Below, piece by piece: positions 50,666 to 62,989 of a stretch of DNA of 64,000 bases (positions are counted from its first letter, which is position 1; the number at the start of each line of letters is the position of its first letter). This stretch comes from Mimachlamys varia (lineage: Eukaryota > Mollusca > Bivalvia > Pectinida > Pectinidae). The stretch is from the NCBI GenBank assembly GCA_947623455.1, contig OX392538.1:37246001-37310000 (forward strand). The letters run 5' to 3'. Under the pieces are notes generated by a model. That model searched no databases and had not been told where the DNA came from. It saw nothing but the letters and a program-made list of their open reading frames with translations. A program made the translations under genes and the position numbers.

Positions 50666-53600
50666 ATGGCGACACATGCTGTGGAACTTCAAGACATCCC
50701 GCCGTACACGGCGATGCTGTGGTCCCAGTTTCAGGCTTGTCCGCCGCTCTTGTACAACTTGTTCGAATCCACTGTCCGTCCAGGAGATGTGGCTCATCAG
50801 TCCGACAAAGTGTTTGATGTGTCAGGAGCGCTGATCAGTCATAAACTCAGGTAGGTGACTGCTGAATAGGGCGCCGCCATTTCTTTGTGTTGATTCCATG
50901 ATGTAATTTTATGTGTTGATAAAGCATTTCACAGTTATATTAACATGTCATTGTTTCTGTTCACTTCGATGGCTTACAATTATAATTAGGAAACGTTCCT
51001 GCATATTAAATTACCTGATAAGAAATTGTTCAAATTTATTCAATTCATTGAAAAGCACATAATATTTTGATGCTCGACAATGATGCAAGGGAGATAATTG
51101 TGCATATATATAAATTATAAAGGGAAATTCCCTGTCGCAGACACTTGTAAGGCAACCCCGGGCCCGGGCCCATCAGTGAACATTTTTGCAGTGATACAAA
51201 CTCACAGCTGTAGAAGGTGATCAATGCTCTTGCATGAGTGACTTTTGCAATGTCAACACATTATTATTTCAGTATTATTTACTTGCTGAGCTTAAAATGG
51301 TTTATTTTCTAAAATGCTATCATTTATTATGAATCTTTTATTTTTTTACACAAAACCTTATCACGTGGAGGTTAATATTTTGTGATGTTAACCTGATGTT
51401 CCTACTTTTAGAAACACTGAGTTATTATTGTGTTAATGATGTCAAAATAATTGTGACGTCGCCTCTGTAAATTTCATGCTTATAGATTTACTGATATAAT
51501 ACAATTTCAGTGGTTAGCAAACAAGTTTCATGTCTAATATAAAAATTAAGGACCTTTGATGAGGTCAATCTGGTGTTATACCGACCTGGTAGAATCAAAT
51601 ATTAACCAATATTTTGTTTTGTATTAATGTTATAATATTGATTGAGAATTTGATTAAATGTTGTTGAAAAATTCATTTTCTTGTAGTCAGAATTTAAAAG
51701 TTAAAAATATCAATTGATAATTAAACTATTATAGCCTTTTGATTTCAGTTAATACATGGTTTTATCGACCTGAGAAAACTATGTTTCAACACAGTTGCTT
51801 GAGTTTCTGTCAGTAAACAATAAATATAACTCTTAATGAATCCTTTAATGATTTAGCAACGTACATTCTATTATGCTCAAATGGATCAAAGTTTACACGG
51901 CGATACATTTTCTACAATGCTTCAATGATCATAACCAAGTGGAATCAGCAAAATCTTTTCCAAGAGGAAAAAAAGGCCAATTATAGCCAATCAGTGTCAA
52001 GCTGTTTCTTAATTAAATGCCCCCCTTCGTTGAGGGGTGGGGGGGGGGGGGGGGTATATTGGAATCTGGTTGTCTGTCCATCCGTCCGTTAGGAGACACA
52101 TTGTGTACTGGCTACTCCTCCTAATCTGCTGAGGGAATATCAATTTCTGGCAATAATCAATATCCATATACATGTACATTGTAGATGTTTGTAATCTACA
52201 ATGTATATCAGGTTGAGTTACCTCCCCTTTTCAGAAAGTTTTGTCCCTTTGAGGCGGTAGCTAGGCACACATTGGTTTTGATCCCCTCCAAAACTTAGTA
52301 TCTTTTAAGGTATTATAAATTCCAAACTTTATCTGTTGCCTATTTGCTTTTGAGAGCTCAGATAAGTTTGATGGCCAAAGGATACTCCTTTATAAAATTC
52401 ATGTGTTATTTATGGAGTTAAGCCCTTCGTAGCTTTGCCAAAACAAGTTCCGCTCAATAACTTGAGTAATTTTTATGCTAAGGCGGTATCCATCGACAGC
52501 GTATTGCTACCACTTTTTTCTGATTATGCAATCATATTCGGACAACCTCAGGCCTTTCCCTAAATATTAATGTGAGAAGAATACCCGAGGTGTTCCGATT
52601 GCTTCCAAACTATCTACGATGCCCTAGTTAGGTCATCTGACCCGAAGGGTCAAGATGACCTATTGCCATCATGCTTCGTCCGTCGTCGTGCGCCGTCCGC
52701 CGTCCGTAAACTTTTCCTTTAACAATCTTCTTCTTAGTAACCAAAAGGCTCTAGGTGCTGATATTTGGCCAGTAGGCACCTGGGATTGAGTACTACAAAG
52801 TTTCCTCATTTCAATGACCTTGACCTGTTTTCAAGGTCACAGGGGTCAAATATGTAAAAACCTTTAACAATCTTCTTCTCAGTAACCAAAAGGTCTAGGG
52901 TAATGATATTTGGCCAGTAGGCACCTGGGATAGAGTGCTACAAAGTTTCCTCATATCGATGACCTTGACTAACTTTCAAGGTCACAGGGGTCAAATATGT
53001 AAAAAAGCGTTTGACAATCTTTTCCTCACTAACCAATAGGCCATGGGTGATCATATTTGGCCAGTAGGTATCTGGGAAAGAGTGCTACAAAGTTTCCTCA
53101 TATCAATGACCTTGATTAACTTTCAAGGTCACAGGGGTCAGATATGTAAAAAAACGTTTGACAATCTTCTCCTCACTAACCAAAAGGCCAAGGGTGATCA
53201 TATTTGGCCAGTAGGTACCTGGAATGGAGTGCTACAAAGTTACCTCATATCAATGACCTTGACCTACTTTCAAGGTCACACCTAATGGATTGGGCCAAAG
53301 TTGTAAATATTATGACATATGAAATAATGAAATAAAGTATTATGTTATTATTCCACGATTTATTCATTTACCCCTCATCAATTCAGTCATAAGTAATAAA
53401 AAAAAACGGAAAAAAAAAAATATTGCGTGGATTGTGTGATTTGAACACTCATCGCTGAACAGGAAGTGAATTTCCTGTACCGGAAGCAGTGCATTCTGGG
53501 ATACACAAGGTAAGGTCTAATGACAATACCCAATCTAGCTCCGTCTGAAATGATCCTGAGATGGTCCTGACCAAGTGTTGTTATTTTTCGGGTCGGTCCG

Positions 53601-56600
53601 AAATCCAAGATGGCCACCAGAGCCGCCATCTTGAAAAACACATTTTCAACTTCTTCTCAAGTTCTACCAGTGGGAATAAGCTGAAACTTAGCTGAAATGA
53701 TCCTGAGATGGTCCTGACCAAGTGTTGTTATTTTTCGGGTCGGTCCGAAATCCAAGATGGCCGCCATAGCCGACATCTTGAAAAACACATATTAAACTTC
53801 TTCTACAGTTCCACTGGTACCTGTGAGCTGAAAATTGGTAGGGATGTTCAGGAAGGGCAGCCCATAAAATGTTGTTATTTTTCTGGTCCGAAAAACTCTC
53901 GACATTTGTGCCATGGCGGCCATTTTGTGACATGATTGCGCAATCACTGTTTTCCTGAACAACACCTATTTTAAACTTCTTCTTAAGTTCTACCACTGGG
54001 ATTAAGCTGAAACTTGGCTGAAATGATCCTGAGATAGTCCTGACCAAGTGTTGTTATTTTTCGGGTCGGTCCGAAATCCAAGATGGCCGCCAGAGCCGCC
54101 ATCTTGAAAAACACATTTTCAACTTCTTCTCAAGTTCTACCAGTGGGAATAAGCTGAAACTTAGCTGAAATGATCCTGAGATGGTCCTGACCAAGTGTTG
54201 TTATTTTTCGGGTCGGTCCGAAATCCAAGATGGCCGCCATAGCCGACATCTTGAAAAACACATATTAAACTTCTTCTACAGTTCCACTGGTACCTGTGAG
54301 CTGAAAATTGGTAGGGATGTTCAGGAAGGGCAGCCCATAAAATGTTGTTATTTTTCTGGTCCGAAAAACTCTCGACATTTGTGCCATGGCGGCCATTTTG
54401 TGACATAATTGCGCAATCACTGTTTTCCTGAACAACACCTATTTTAAACTTCTTCTTAAGTTCTACCACTGGGATTAAGCTGAAACTTGGCTGAAATGAT
54501 CCTGAGATGGTCCTGACCAAGTGTTGTTATTTTTCGGGTCGGTCCGAAATCCAAGATGGCCGCCATAGCCGACATCTTGAAAAACACATATTAAACTTCT
54601 TCTACAGTTCCACTGGTACCTGTGAGCTGAAAATTGGTAGGGATGTTCAGGAAGGGCAGCCCATAAAATGTTGTTATTTTTCTGGTCCGAAAAACTCTCG
54701 ACATTTGTGCCATGGCGGCCATTTTGTGACATGATTGCGCAATCACTGTTTTCCTGAACAACACCTATTTTAAACTTCTTCTTAAGTTCTACCACTGGGA
54801 TTAAGCTGAAACTTGGCTGAAATGATCCTGAGATAGTCCTGACCAAGTGTTGTTATTTTTCGGGTCGGTCCGAAATCCAAGATGGCCGCCAGAGCCGCTA
54901 TCTTGAAAAACACATTTTCAACTTCTTCTCAAGTTCTACCAGTGGGATTAAGATGAACGTGGCTGAAATGATCCTGAGATGGTCCTGACCAAGTGTTGTT
55001 ATTTTTTGGGTTGGTCCAAAATCCAAGATGGCCGCCAGAGCCGCCATCTTGAAAAACACATTTCCAAATTTCTCTCAAGTTTCACCTGTTGGATTAAGCT
55101 GAAACTTGGCTGAAATTATCCTGAGATGGTCCTGACCATGAGTTGTTACTTTTCGGTCGGTTCGAAATCCAAGATGGCCGCCATGGCCGCCATCTTACAA
55201 AACACATTTCCAACTTCTTCTCAAGTTCTACCTGTGGGATTAAGCTAAAACTTGGCTGAAGTGATTCTGAGATTGTCCTGACCAAGTGTTGTTATTTTTC
55301 AGGTTGGTCGGAAATCCAAGATGGCCTTCAGAGCCGCCATCTTGAAAAACACATTTCAAACTTCTTCTCAAGTTCTACCTGTGTGATTAAGCTGAAACTT
55401 GGCTGACATGATCCTGAGATGGTCCTGATCAAGTATTGTTACTTTTTGGGTCGGTCCGAAATCCAAGATGGCTGCCAGAGCCGCAATCTTGAAAAACACG
55501 TTTCCAACTTCTTATCAAGTTCTACCACTGGGATTAAGCTGAAAATTGGCTGAAATGATCCTGAGATGGTCCTGACCAAGTGTTGTTACATTTCGGGTTG
55601 GTCCAAAATCCAAGATGGCCGCCAGATTCGCCATCTTGAAAAACAAAATTGCCGTCCGTAAACTTTTCACATTTTAAACTTCTTCTCAAGTTCAACTCCT
55701 TCTTTCTGTACACATGCACAGTACATTATAACTAAAGTGTGTTCGGTTGAACTCTAGTAGACTACAGTAACTATAGTCGGCAATCGAACTCGCCCATTGT
55801 CACAAATCTAAGATGGCCGCTACGTATGTCATTTTGAACTTCTCAAGTTCTACAAGTGACATTGAGCTGAACCTTGCAAAAATTATCCTCAGATAGTCCC
55901 AACCAAATGTTATTTATCGGGTCCGTCAGACATCCAAGATGGCTGCCACAGCCCCCATTTTGAATACACATTTAAAACTTTTCATAGAAAAATGATCCCC
56001 AGATAGTCCCAACCAAATGTTGTTATTTCTCCAGTCCGTCAGAGATCCAAGATGGCTGCAACGGCCCCCATATTGCATCCACATCTAACACTTTCCATGA
56101 TCTGAAACTTGCCTAAAGTTGACCAAATGTTTTTTTTCGCACTGTTCCTAAGAACTCCATGATCATCACCATCTTGAAAACCACATTTGTGTGGCATATT
56201 GTTACATGATTGTATTACTAATTCCTAGAGGAGAGGAATTTATATAAGCTATTAGCTTGTTTTCCAATCCTCACTATTTGTATAATTTCTATATATGTAA
56301 TATACATGTACACTGATGGAAATAAAATATTGTTTAAACTAATTCCATAATGGTATCACAATTGGTAGTCAGATGACCGTTAAGGCCCTTGGGCCTCTTG
56401 TTCTGGTTGTCGTTGTTGGCGTTACAAACTTCAAATTCTATCGTGAAGATTCATAAAAACCTGACAATGACAAGCTGCATAAATGAATCTGTTATGTGAA
56501 CTATCATATTCACTCTCTAATTTCTTATCCGATTAATTCAATACTTCATTGGAATGTTTATTGCCATGAGAGCTGGGATTAGTTCCATGACCAAATTTAT

Positions 56601-59600
56601 ATGTGCATTATTTACAGAGTTATGGCCCTTTGTAGATTTGCAGGAACAAATTGATTTACTGCTCAATAACTAGGGCTGGAAATTAAAGGGTACACAATTA
56701 CCCTGAGTTACATTTTGGGTATGAGTACTATCTGGGCAGCAAATCCAAGTACCAGAAAACGGTCCAAAAATGGGGGGGGGGGGGGTATGAATTATCAGTG
56801 TAACTTTAAAGACTGATTGATATTATGATACAAACTTTCAAAACAAATTGATCTTTTCTCCTTAATTTATAGTGAGCTGACGGTGAAAAACATCGAAGAA
56901 CTACATCGCTTGACCAATGACCTGCTCAATATGCCGATCTTGTTCCACATCAAAGTGGAACACCAGCGTACCGACAACTACGTAGTGGTCAAAGTACGCA
57001 AGAAGTGGAAAGGTAATTTTCTTAAATAATATTTTTTCATTGTCATATGTCATAATGTGTAGTTTAATTTTTCATCCATCTAGTGTTTAAAATATTGATA
57101 AAAAACATAGAAGCAAAGAGGAAAAGATCCCCTTGACATACTATGAAAGATAGCTAGGTAATTATGTGTGGGATCAATTTTTATTAAAAACAGTAAAGAA
57201 AAATACATACCTGATTGAAAGAGGCTTAACAAAGATATTTATGGTATTAAAATATTATTAGACTCTTTCATGACCAGGGATATAAGACAGGGAAATTCCT
57301 CCTGAGGGTTTTCAGATTTGAATATCCTGAGTGTTGAATTCCTGCTGTAATGAAAGAGTGTTTTTCTCTCATAGTCATTTTAACTATCTTCAATTGCATA
57401 AGCTCAAAAATCATGAAAATACGTTTTTTTGACTGACTACCTTTTTGAAAATATCAACTTTTCCCTTGAGCTTTTTTGACGAAAATAAATCAGTCATAAC
57501 CTCTTCAGTCAAGATTGATTTTCAATGTTTGTTTATAACAGATGAGTTTGCTGTGCTGGTGAACACACGTCACCCCAGAATTCGGGAGATGATCACCAAC
57601 AAACTAACCCAGGCCATGCAATATATGCAGGAAGGGAAGAACTTTTGTATGAAGGTATGTAAGACAAAAAACATCCATGACTTTTTACATGAGATAATTA
57701 CATATTAAATGTTGTATGAGTTTCTAATTCATATGAATTATGAAATAAGTTTTGTTGAATTTCTTTTTAGTTTAGTGAGCCTCAGGCTCTCGCAAGCTTG
57801 AAGAAAAAAATTGAGGCAAGTTTCTTCAAACACATGTATATGAAATGAAAACAATTTTTAAGATCCTTTCACAGTATCAAAATACATTAAAACAGCATTT
57901 ATTTGTGTAAAAGAACAGCTTTTATACAACATTGAATGTAAAACACATAGAGGGTAAAAACAGTCTATAATCCTTTTATAATTATAATAATAAAAAAAGT
58001 TCAAGGTTCCAAGACTCGAACCAACAATCCTTCGATCTGATTGCCATCAAACTTTGCATATGTAACAAGCATCCTTCAGATTTGTTTTCTGATTACCTTT
58101 GCTCTTTTCACTAGAAAATTTGCTTTCAAGTTTGAAAAGTGTAACTATGTGGGTAATTTCCCCTTCAATCTAGTTTAATCCCTGTAATAACCAGTCAGTT
58201 GAAGAGGCATAGTTACGAGGGAAACTCCCTCAGTTATTTTGATACATAAAATGGGAAAGACAAATTGAGCAATGCAGTTTCAGTCGCATTTCATGCACTT
58301 GGTTCTCCCTCATTGGAAATATGGAATGAGGACCGCTTTCCCCCTCATTGGAAATATGGAATGAGGAAGATCTCCCTCATTGGAGGTTTCAAAGGTTAAC
58401 ACCTATGTGGTAGGATGCTGGGCTTGTGATCGAAGGTACTGGCCACGGCACTTGTGTAACTTATATCAGGGCTTTTTCTGGGTAAATTGGGAAAAGGCCC
58501 CTGAGTGAAATTTGGAAAAATTAACGACGAATCGACAAATAATACAATGTAATTTAATCAGATAAAAGCAATAAAATGACAATATCTCTTTTCAAATAGC
58601 TTTCTGTTTCAACTGATGCAGATGTTCAGTTTTAAAAAAATGAAAAAAAAAAAAAAAAAAAGTTGTAACATCAGATTGGGAAAAATGTCCTTTAATTGGG
58701 AAAAATGAAGCCTAAATCTCATTAGGAATGGGGCCAAATTTCTGCCCCTGAGAGACCCCAGAAAAAGCCCTGTATATCCTTGAGCAAGATTCTTTACTTT
58801 GCTTAATTGTTCCAGTCTACTCAGCTGTAAATGAGTACATGATTGGATAGTGCTAGAAATTGTAGAATGCTAGCTGTGAGCGCGAAATAGCAGCACAGGT
58901 TGTATGCTCCCCATGTAGTTAAGAACAATATTGGTTGGTCGCTAAGAATCTATAACCACGGATTATAATTTGTGAACCGCTTTGCAACGACCTTTAGGTT
59001 GTGATAAAGTTGTATGTAAGATCTCGAATTATTATTATTGTTGTATAAATATTTCAGTTGGACTTTGGACCTAGCGTGCGACAGTGGTACAGTGGCATCG
59101 TCGACAGCCAGGTGTCGTTTTGTGACAATCGCTCCAACGATGATTCAGGTCACATGACCCTGTGGGTGACCAATTACACGACCCCGTTGGAATGTTGTAC
59201 ATCTCTCCTCTGTATCTTCATTTGCTTTCCTCTCTGGCTGGCATGTGGCGGGCCTTGTTACGTGGTAAGTACTATAGTTGTAGTTTTTACCTCGAGAATA
59301 CAAGTTTCAGATATTTCTAAAACTGAAAATTTTAACAACTCTAACTTACCTAAAGACTGTTTGTCTGTTCAACATATATATAACTACATATAGCAACTTT
59401 CAAGGTAACTCATTCATCCCTGAAGTTTCAGATTGAACTCTTCCAATCTTTGAATTGGAAGAGTTCAAATGTGTCTGCAGGGGTGAATGTGTTAAAGGTT
59501 GTCGCAAGTTTTTTAATTATGTACCTTTTATTTGACAATACTGTAAATACACTTATTTTTTGCGCACTCAAATTTTAGCAGGTAGCCACATTTAATCAGA

Positions 59601-60189
59601 TAAGCACAATATTGAATTGGTGCTCTCACAATGTATACTTGCTGTTAAAATATATCTGCTGTATATATAGAAACTAATTGACTCAATCCTAATTTTACAT
59701 AATTCTTTTAGCAGGAAAAACGCTAAAATAAGAGTACCACTAAAATTGTACATTTGCATGCACATTCAAACCTCTCCTGTTTGATTGGCTGTTAAGAATG
59801 CAATAAGGGGAGGCTTATGTGGACAGGCACTTATTGGGTAGAATATAGAAATGAAAAGTACTATGCTACACAAGCAAAAGTAACTTTTTAATCTTGTTTT
59901 TGTATAGACACACAGGAAAGTCAAGTGCATAGACGAGACACAAGAATTCAACGACTTCCCAGTGACCTTACTGTCCGGGGTCACCAGAACTGTCACCATT
60001 CAGAGGCAAGCACCTGTTCCTCAGGCCCCGCAATACCCCTCAGCCCCTCGGGGGCAGCCGATGCAACAGTTTCCTCCACAGGGACAGATGGCACAGCCCC
60101 CTTACAACCCGCAGGCTCAACCCCAAGGATCGTACCCCCCAGGAGCACCTCCATCTTACCCTGGGCCACCTCCTCAGTACTCAGCTTGA
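50666..60189 (+). CDS. Six-exon gene, single-pass membrane protein with PPxY tail, family not recognised
   Basis: Exons: 50666-50850, 56873-57012, 57542-57654, 57771-57815, 59058-59264 and 59908-60189; all joins keep frame (972 nt, 323 residues). The start ATG at 50666 has A at -3 and G at +4 and follows AAAAG; an upstream in-frame ATG (50570) is less likely. Introns 1, 2, 3 and 5 are GT-AG; intron 4 is GC-AG (GAG|GCAAGT). The protein has a soluble N-terminal part (residues 1-195, no motif known to me), then a hydrophobic segment near residues 199-220 (CCTSLLCIFICFPLWLACGG) and a cytosol-like Pro/Gln-rich tail. The tail ends PPSYPGPPPQYSA, giving two PPxY motifs that could bind WW-domain ubiquitin ligases. 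No signal peptide is obvious. Intron 1 is 6 kb and repeat-filled. I do not recognise the family. Confidence 0.85.
51100..52627. other. First intron of the six-exon gene, left part
   Basis: AT-rich intronic DNA. A run of G (about 52039-52054, broken once) is followed by TATATTGGAATCTGG. Phrases near 52370-52460 (GTTAAGCCCTTCGTAGCTTT, GCTCAATAACT) recur at 56630-56680, indicating another old repeat. Confidence 0.4.
52628..56402 (-). mobile_element. Composite element 3 in intron 1, two different arrays
   Basis: It begins TTAGGTCATCTGACCCGAAG and ends GGCCCTTGGGCCTCTTGTT, as element 2. 52700-53290 has about four ~145-bp units with TGACCTTGACC..CTTTCAAGGTCAC, the reverse-strand relative of the element 1 array. 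53290-53560 is a spacer with an A-rich run. 53560-55650 is the AAGATGGCCGCC array with 473- and 326-bp spacings. The tail 55650-56402 matches element 2 almost exactly. It thus unites both array types in one element. Confidence 0.87.
58401..59045 (+). mobile_element. SINE in intron 4, split by a MITE
   Basis: The head GTGGTAGGATGCTGGGCTTG and GATCGAAGGTACTGG is the tRNA-related part. The body CCTTGAGCAAGATTCTTTAC, TTCCAGTCTACTCAGCTG and GTATGCTCCCCATG corresponds to the copy at 10486-10857. It ends TCTCGAATTATTATTATTG. A 306-bp MITE interrupts it at 58467-58772. Confidence 0.8.
58467..58772. mobile_element. CAGGGCTTTTTCTGGG-type MITE
   Basis: Perfect 16-bp terminal inverted repeats CAGGGCTTTTTCTGGG and CCCAGAAAAAGCCCTG. 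TATAT lies directly on each side, and deleting one copy plus the element restores the SINE sequence. The interior has GGGAAAAATGTCC-like repeats and an A run near 58640. The CAGGG start is common in hAT elements, but those make 8-bp duplications, so the superfamily is open. Confidence 0.82.
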
Positions 60190-61130
60190 GGAAGTTCTGG
60201 ACTCGAGCATGGAAAAGAAAGCATGATGCCTATGATCAAAATATCATCATGGAACAATATTTTATGTTATACACTCCTCACTTAAACCTAGTGCTTTATA
60301 TAAACTTTGACAACATACGATGGTGGTCAGAGGTCATGACCTTGAGACTTGGATATCAGACAAAGTATAATGGTGGTCAGAGGTCATGACCTTGAGACTT
60401 TAAACATAATACCAAGTTTAATGGTGGTCAGAGGTCATGACCTGGCAACTTTGTTATTAGACCAAGTTTAATGGTTGTCAGAGGTCATGACCTGAAGACT
60501 TTGATATTAGACCAAGTTGTATGGTAGTCGAGGTCATGTTCTCAGTAAAATGCTTTATGTTGAAACTTGTCAAGGTCAGAGATAGTATGATTTTAGCCAT
60601 CATGTTATTGGTTGTGAAGACCATTACAAATGTAGTGTAATGATGAATTGCTATTAATTTGACCTTAAGTCATGGTTTTCCTGACCTTGAACCTGATAAC
60701 TTGATCATGATCCCGGTGATAAACGCTTTTCAATTCTTAATATGCAAAGATGTTCAATTTGGTGGTGGACGTTATGGAAAAGTGCTTTTCGTATCAAAAC
60801 AAAATCATCTTGCCATTTGTATATATATGTGTGTTAAGAATTTTGTCTGCTATGACTCCAATATGTATTCGTAGAAACATGCTTCAGCTGTGTATATTCT
60901 ATATAAGAGCAAAATATACTGTCAGATATACAATTTACAAGATTATGGAATATAATTTTACAAGAAATCAATATGTTTACGGATATTTTTCGTGTGTGAA
61001 AGTTCACAATGTTGTAATGTAAGTTTGTATTTTTACCATGTCAGCTAACACTGCTTTATATAGTGATTTTGTGCCATAGTATATACGTTGTATGAATAAG
61101 TAATTATTATAATAAATAACAAAACATTGT
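60190..61130 (+). other. Probable 3' UTR of the six-exon gene
   Basis: It follows the stop at 60187-60189. A polyadenylation-like AATAAA is at 61111-61116. It contains the tandem array 60315-60545. ORFs here are not supported. Confidence 0.5.
60315..60545. repeat. ~50-bp tandem array with AGGTCATGACCT palindromes
   Basis: ATGGTGGTCAGAGGTCATGA recurs with AGGTCATGACCT at 60331, 60381, 60432 and 60482, and a degenerate fifth copy (AGGTCATGTTCT) near 60532. Each unit adds GAGACTT or a similar word and ACCAAGTTTA. Confidence 0.85.
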
Positions 61131-61483
61131 CAGAATATATATGGTTGATTAAAATTGTTTTCAAAAAACAAAATCAAATTTGAATGTTCTTGTAGATGCA
61201 ATTATGAATTGCAAATATTTGCCATAATATTTTTTTAACAGTTTGAAGAGGATGCAATTCTCAATTAAAATCTTGTTGCTTATCTGTGTTCAGTTTAAAA
61301 GTCCATTTCTTGTAAATTGTTTATTTTCTTATTAAGACGAGGTCAAATAAGCAAAATCTTCCTCCGATATTCATATGTTAGTACAATCAATTTATTAATG
61401 ATCATTTATACTGAATTCAGTTCCTCAAACTGTTGTCAAGATTCCTTCCGCTCTAATATCTGGGCCAACAAGACTGATTAATA

Positions 61484-61902
61484 CAGTGGATTCCACTTAA
61501 TATCACCCCTGTTAATATCACATTCCTCTTTATATCATGTTCTTCCCAAACACCATTTTTCTCTCTATATAATCTGTAATTATATTTGGTTAATATCATG
61601 TATTTTGAGGTGAATTCCTCTTAATATCATTTTTTTAAGCCAATAACAAAATATCCAGAAAATTATGTTGTTTCCATTGATTTCAGGTACAAATAGTACA
61701 AAATGTTGCTTTGAAAATAAAAAAAATAACCCCAAAAATTATTTTTAATTGACAAAATATACATTGAATAGCTTACTTTTAGTTATGGAGATAGGAAATG
61801 CACTAGATTTAATGGGAAAACACATTTCTTTTAATGTCATATTCATGTTAATATCATGTTTTTGTCTGACAAATGCAACATGATATAAAGAGGAATACAC
61901 TG
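61484..61902. mobile_element. TA-flanked MITE with CAGTG ends (pogo/mariner type)
   Basis: Left end CAGTGGATTCCACTTAATAT, right end ATATAAAGAGGAATACACTG, roughly inverted, with TA on both sides. The interior repeats TTAATATCA/ATATCATGTT motifs. TA targets and CAGTG ends fit Tc1/mariner-pogo MITEs. Confidence 0.75.
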
Positions 61903-62063
61903 TATGATTAAACGTTAGATATTTTGTTGTGAAATAAAGTAGACAAAATGTTTTGACTGTAAATCGATCAGGCTAATAGATAAATAAAGGAAAAGAAATT
62001 ATTTCTACTCTCAAAAAATTTTCATATCATGAGATTTGTAACCATGACCGAATGCTTCATTAA

Positions 62064-62448
62064 AGGCCCAATATACGTAACTTTCGACAAAACTTGAAGC
62101 GAAAATCAAGCCTTATAACTTATTATATTTATAGATTTAGTTAAGATTAACTGATATCAGCAATATTCAAGATGAATTCTTTCGCGGTAACCGGTAAAGC
62201 GGCAGTTGAAACACGCTATTTGTAAACACGCGTCCATTTCGAACCGTCTTCTACCTTCGGTTTGTTGTTGAAGTGGGCCCCACCTGAATTATTTTCAATT
62301 CTTTGGATTTTTTTGTCAAGAGTTTCTTGTTAGTTACCGCTCAGGTTTACTTCGTTTTAGGCTTATTTTTGCATGGTTATCAACTGGATTTTTTTTCAGA
62401 ATTTTTCAGAATCACGAAAATTTATCCGAAGTTACCTATATTGGGCCT
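62064..62448. mobile_element. TTAA-flanked MITE family, short form
   Basis: AGGCCCAATATACGTAACTT to AAGTTACCTATATTGGGCCT between TTAA at 62060-62063 and 62449-62452. Inverted in orientation relative to the copies at 2.2 and 46.1 kb. Confidence 0.85.
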
Positions 62449-62897
62449 TTAATATGTGAGGAAATGTGGGAATTATATATTGTGAATTTAATATTACAAT
62501 ATATTGTGTTCTACATGCATATTTTCTGGAGACAGCAATATGCTTTGCCTTGACAAAATTATTTTCTACTTTAATATTTAAGCTTGGTACATAGTATCTA
62601 TAGTGGTTTTCTGCTATAAACTTCATGGAGTATTTATAGCTGCGCTTTAAACCAAAACGGAGCTTAAAAGCATTTTGTTTTTCTAATTGAAAATCATTTT
62701 GATATGTCAGTTAGTTTTTGCAGGCTTATATGCTTAAGTACCAGACAAGAATGAGATAATTCAAATTAAAGTACATTTTAATCAGAGTTTGTGAAATGTT
62801 AGATTGCAGTTATCTGATTTAAAATGGTTGTGTTCTCATATTTCAGTATAATTTGGACCAAAATCTTTTACAATTCAAAACATGACAATTAAGATAC

Positions 62898-62986
62898 ATC
62901 ATCGGATACCCACGATTGATCTCGCTTCACTTTCTCACTTATCAAAGTAAACGAAGTGAGGTCAACCGTGGGTATCCGACGATGAT
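62898..62986. repeat. Hairpin
   Basis: ATCATCGGATACCCACG...TTGA..CTCGCTTCACTTT is inverted as AAAGTAAACGAAGTGAGGTC...CGTGGGTATCCGACGATGAT. Arms are about 40 bp with small gaps and the loop is ~10 bases. Confidence 0.8.
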
Positions 62987-62989
62987 TGA

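Noticed and set aside
57445..57708. 87-residue ORF as a separate gene
   Set aside because: It is exon 3 of the six-exon gene read through both intron boundaries.
59925..60389. 154-residue Ser/Thr-rich ORF
   Set aside because: It is an alternative frame of the last exon of the six-exon gene; the Pro-rich frame is the one that keeps phase with the upstream exons.
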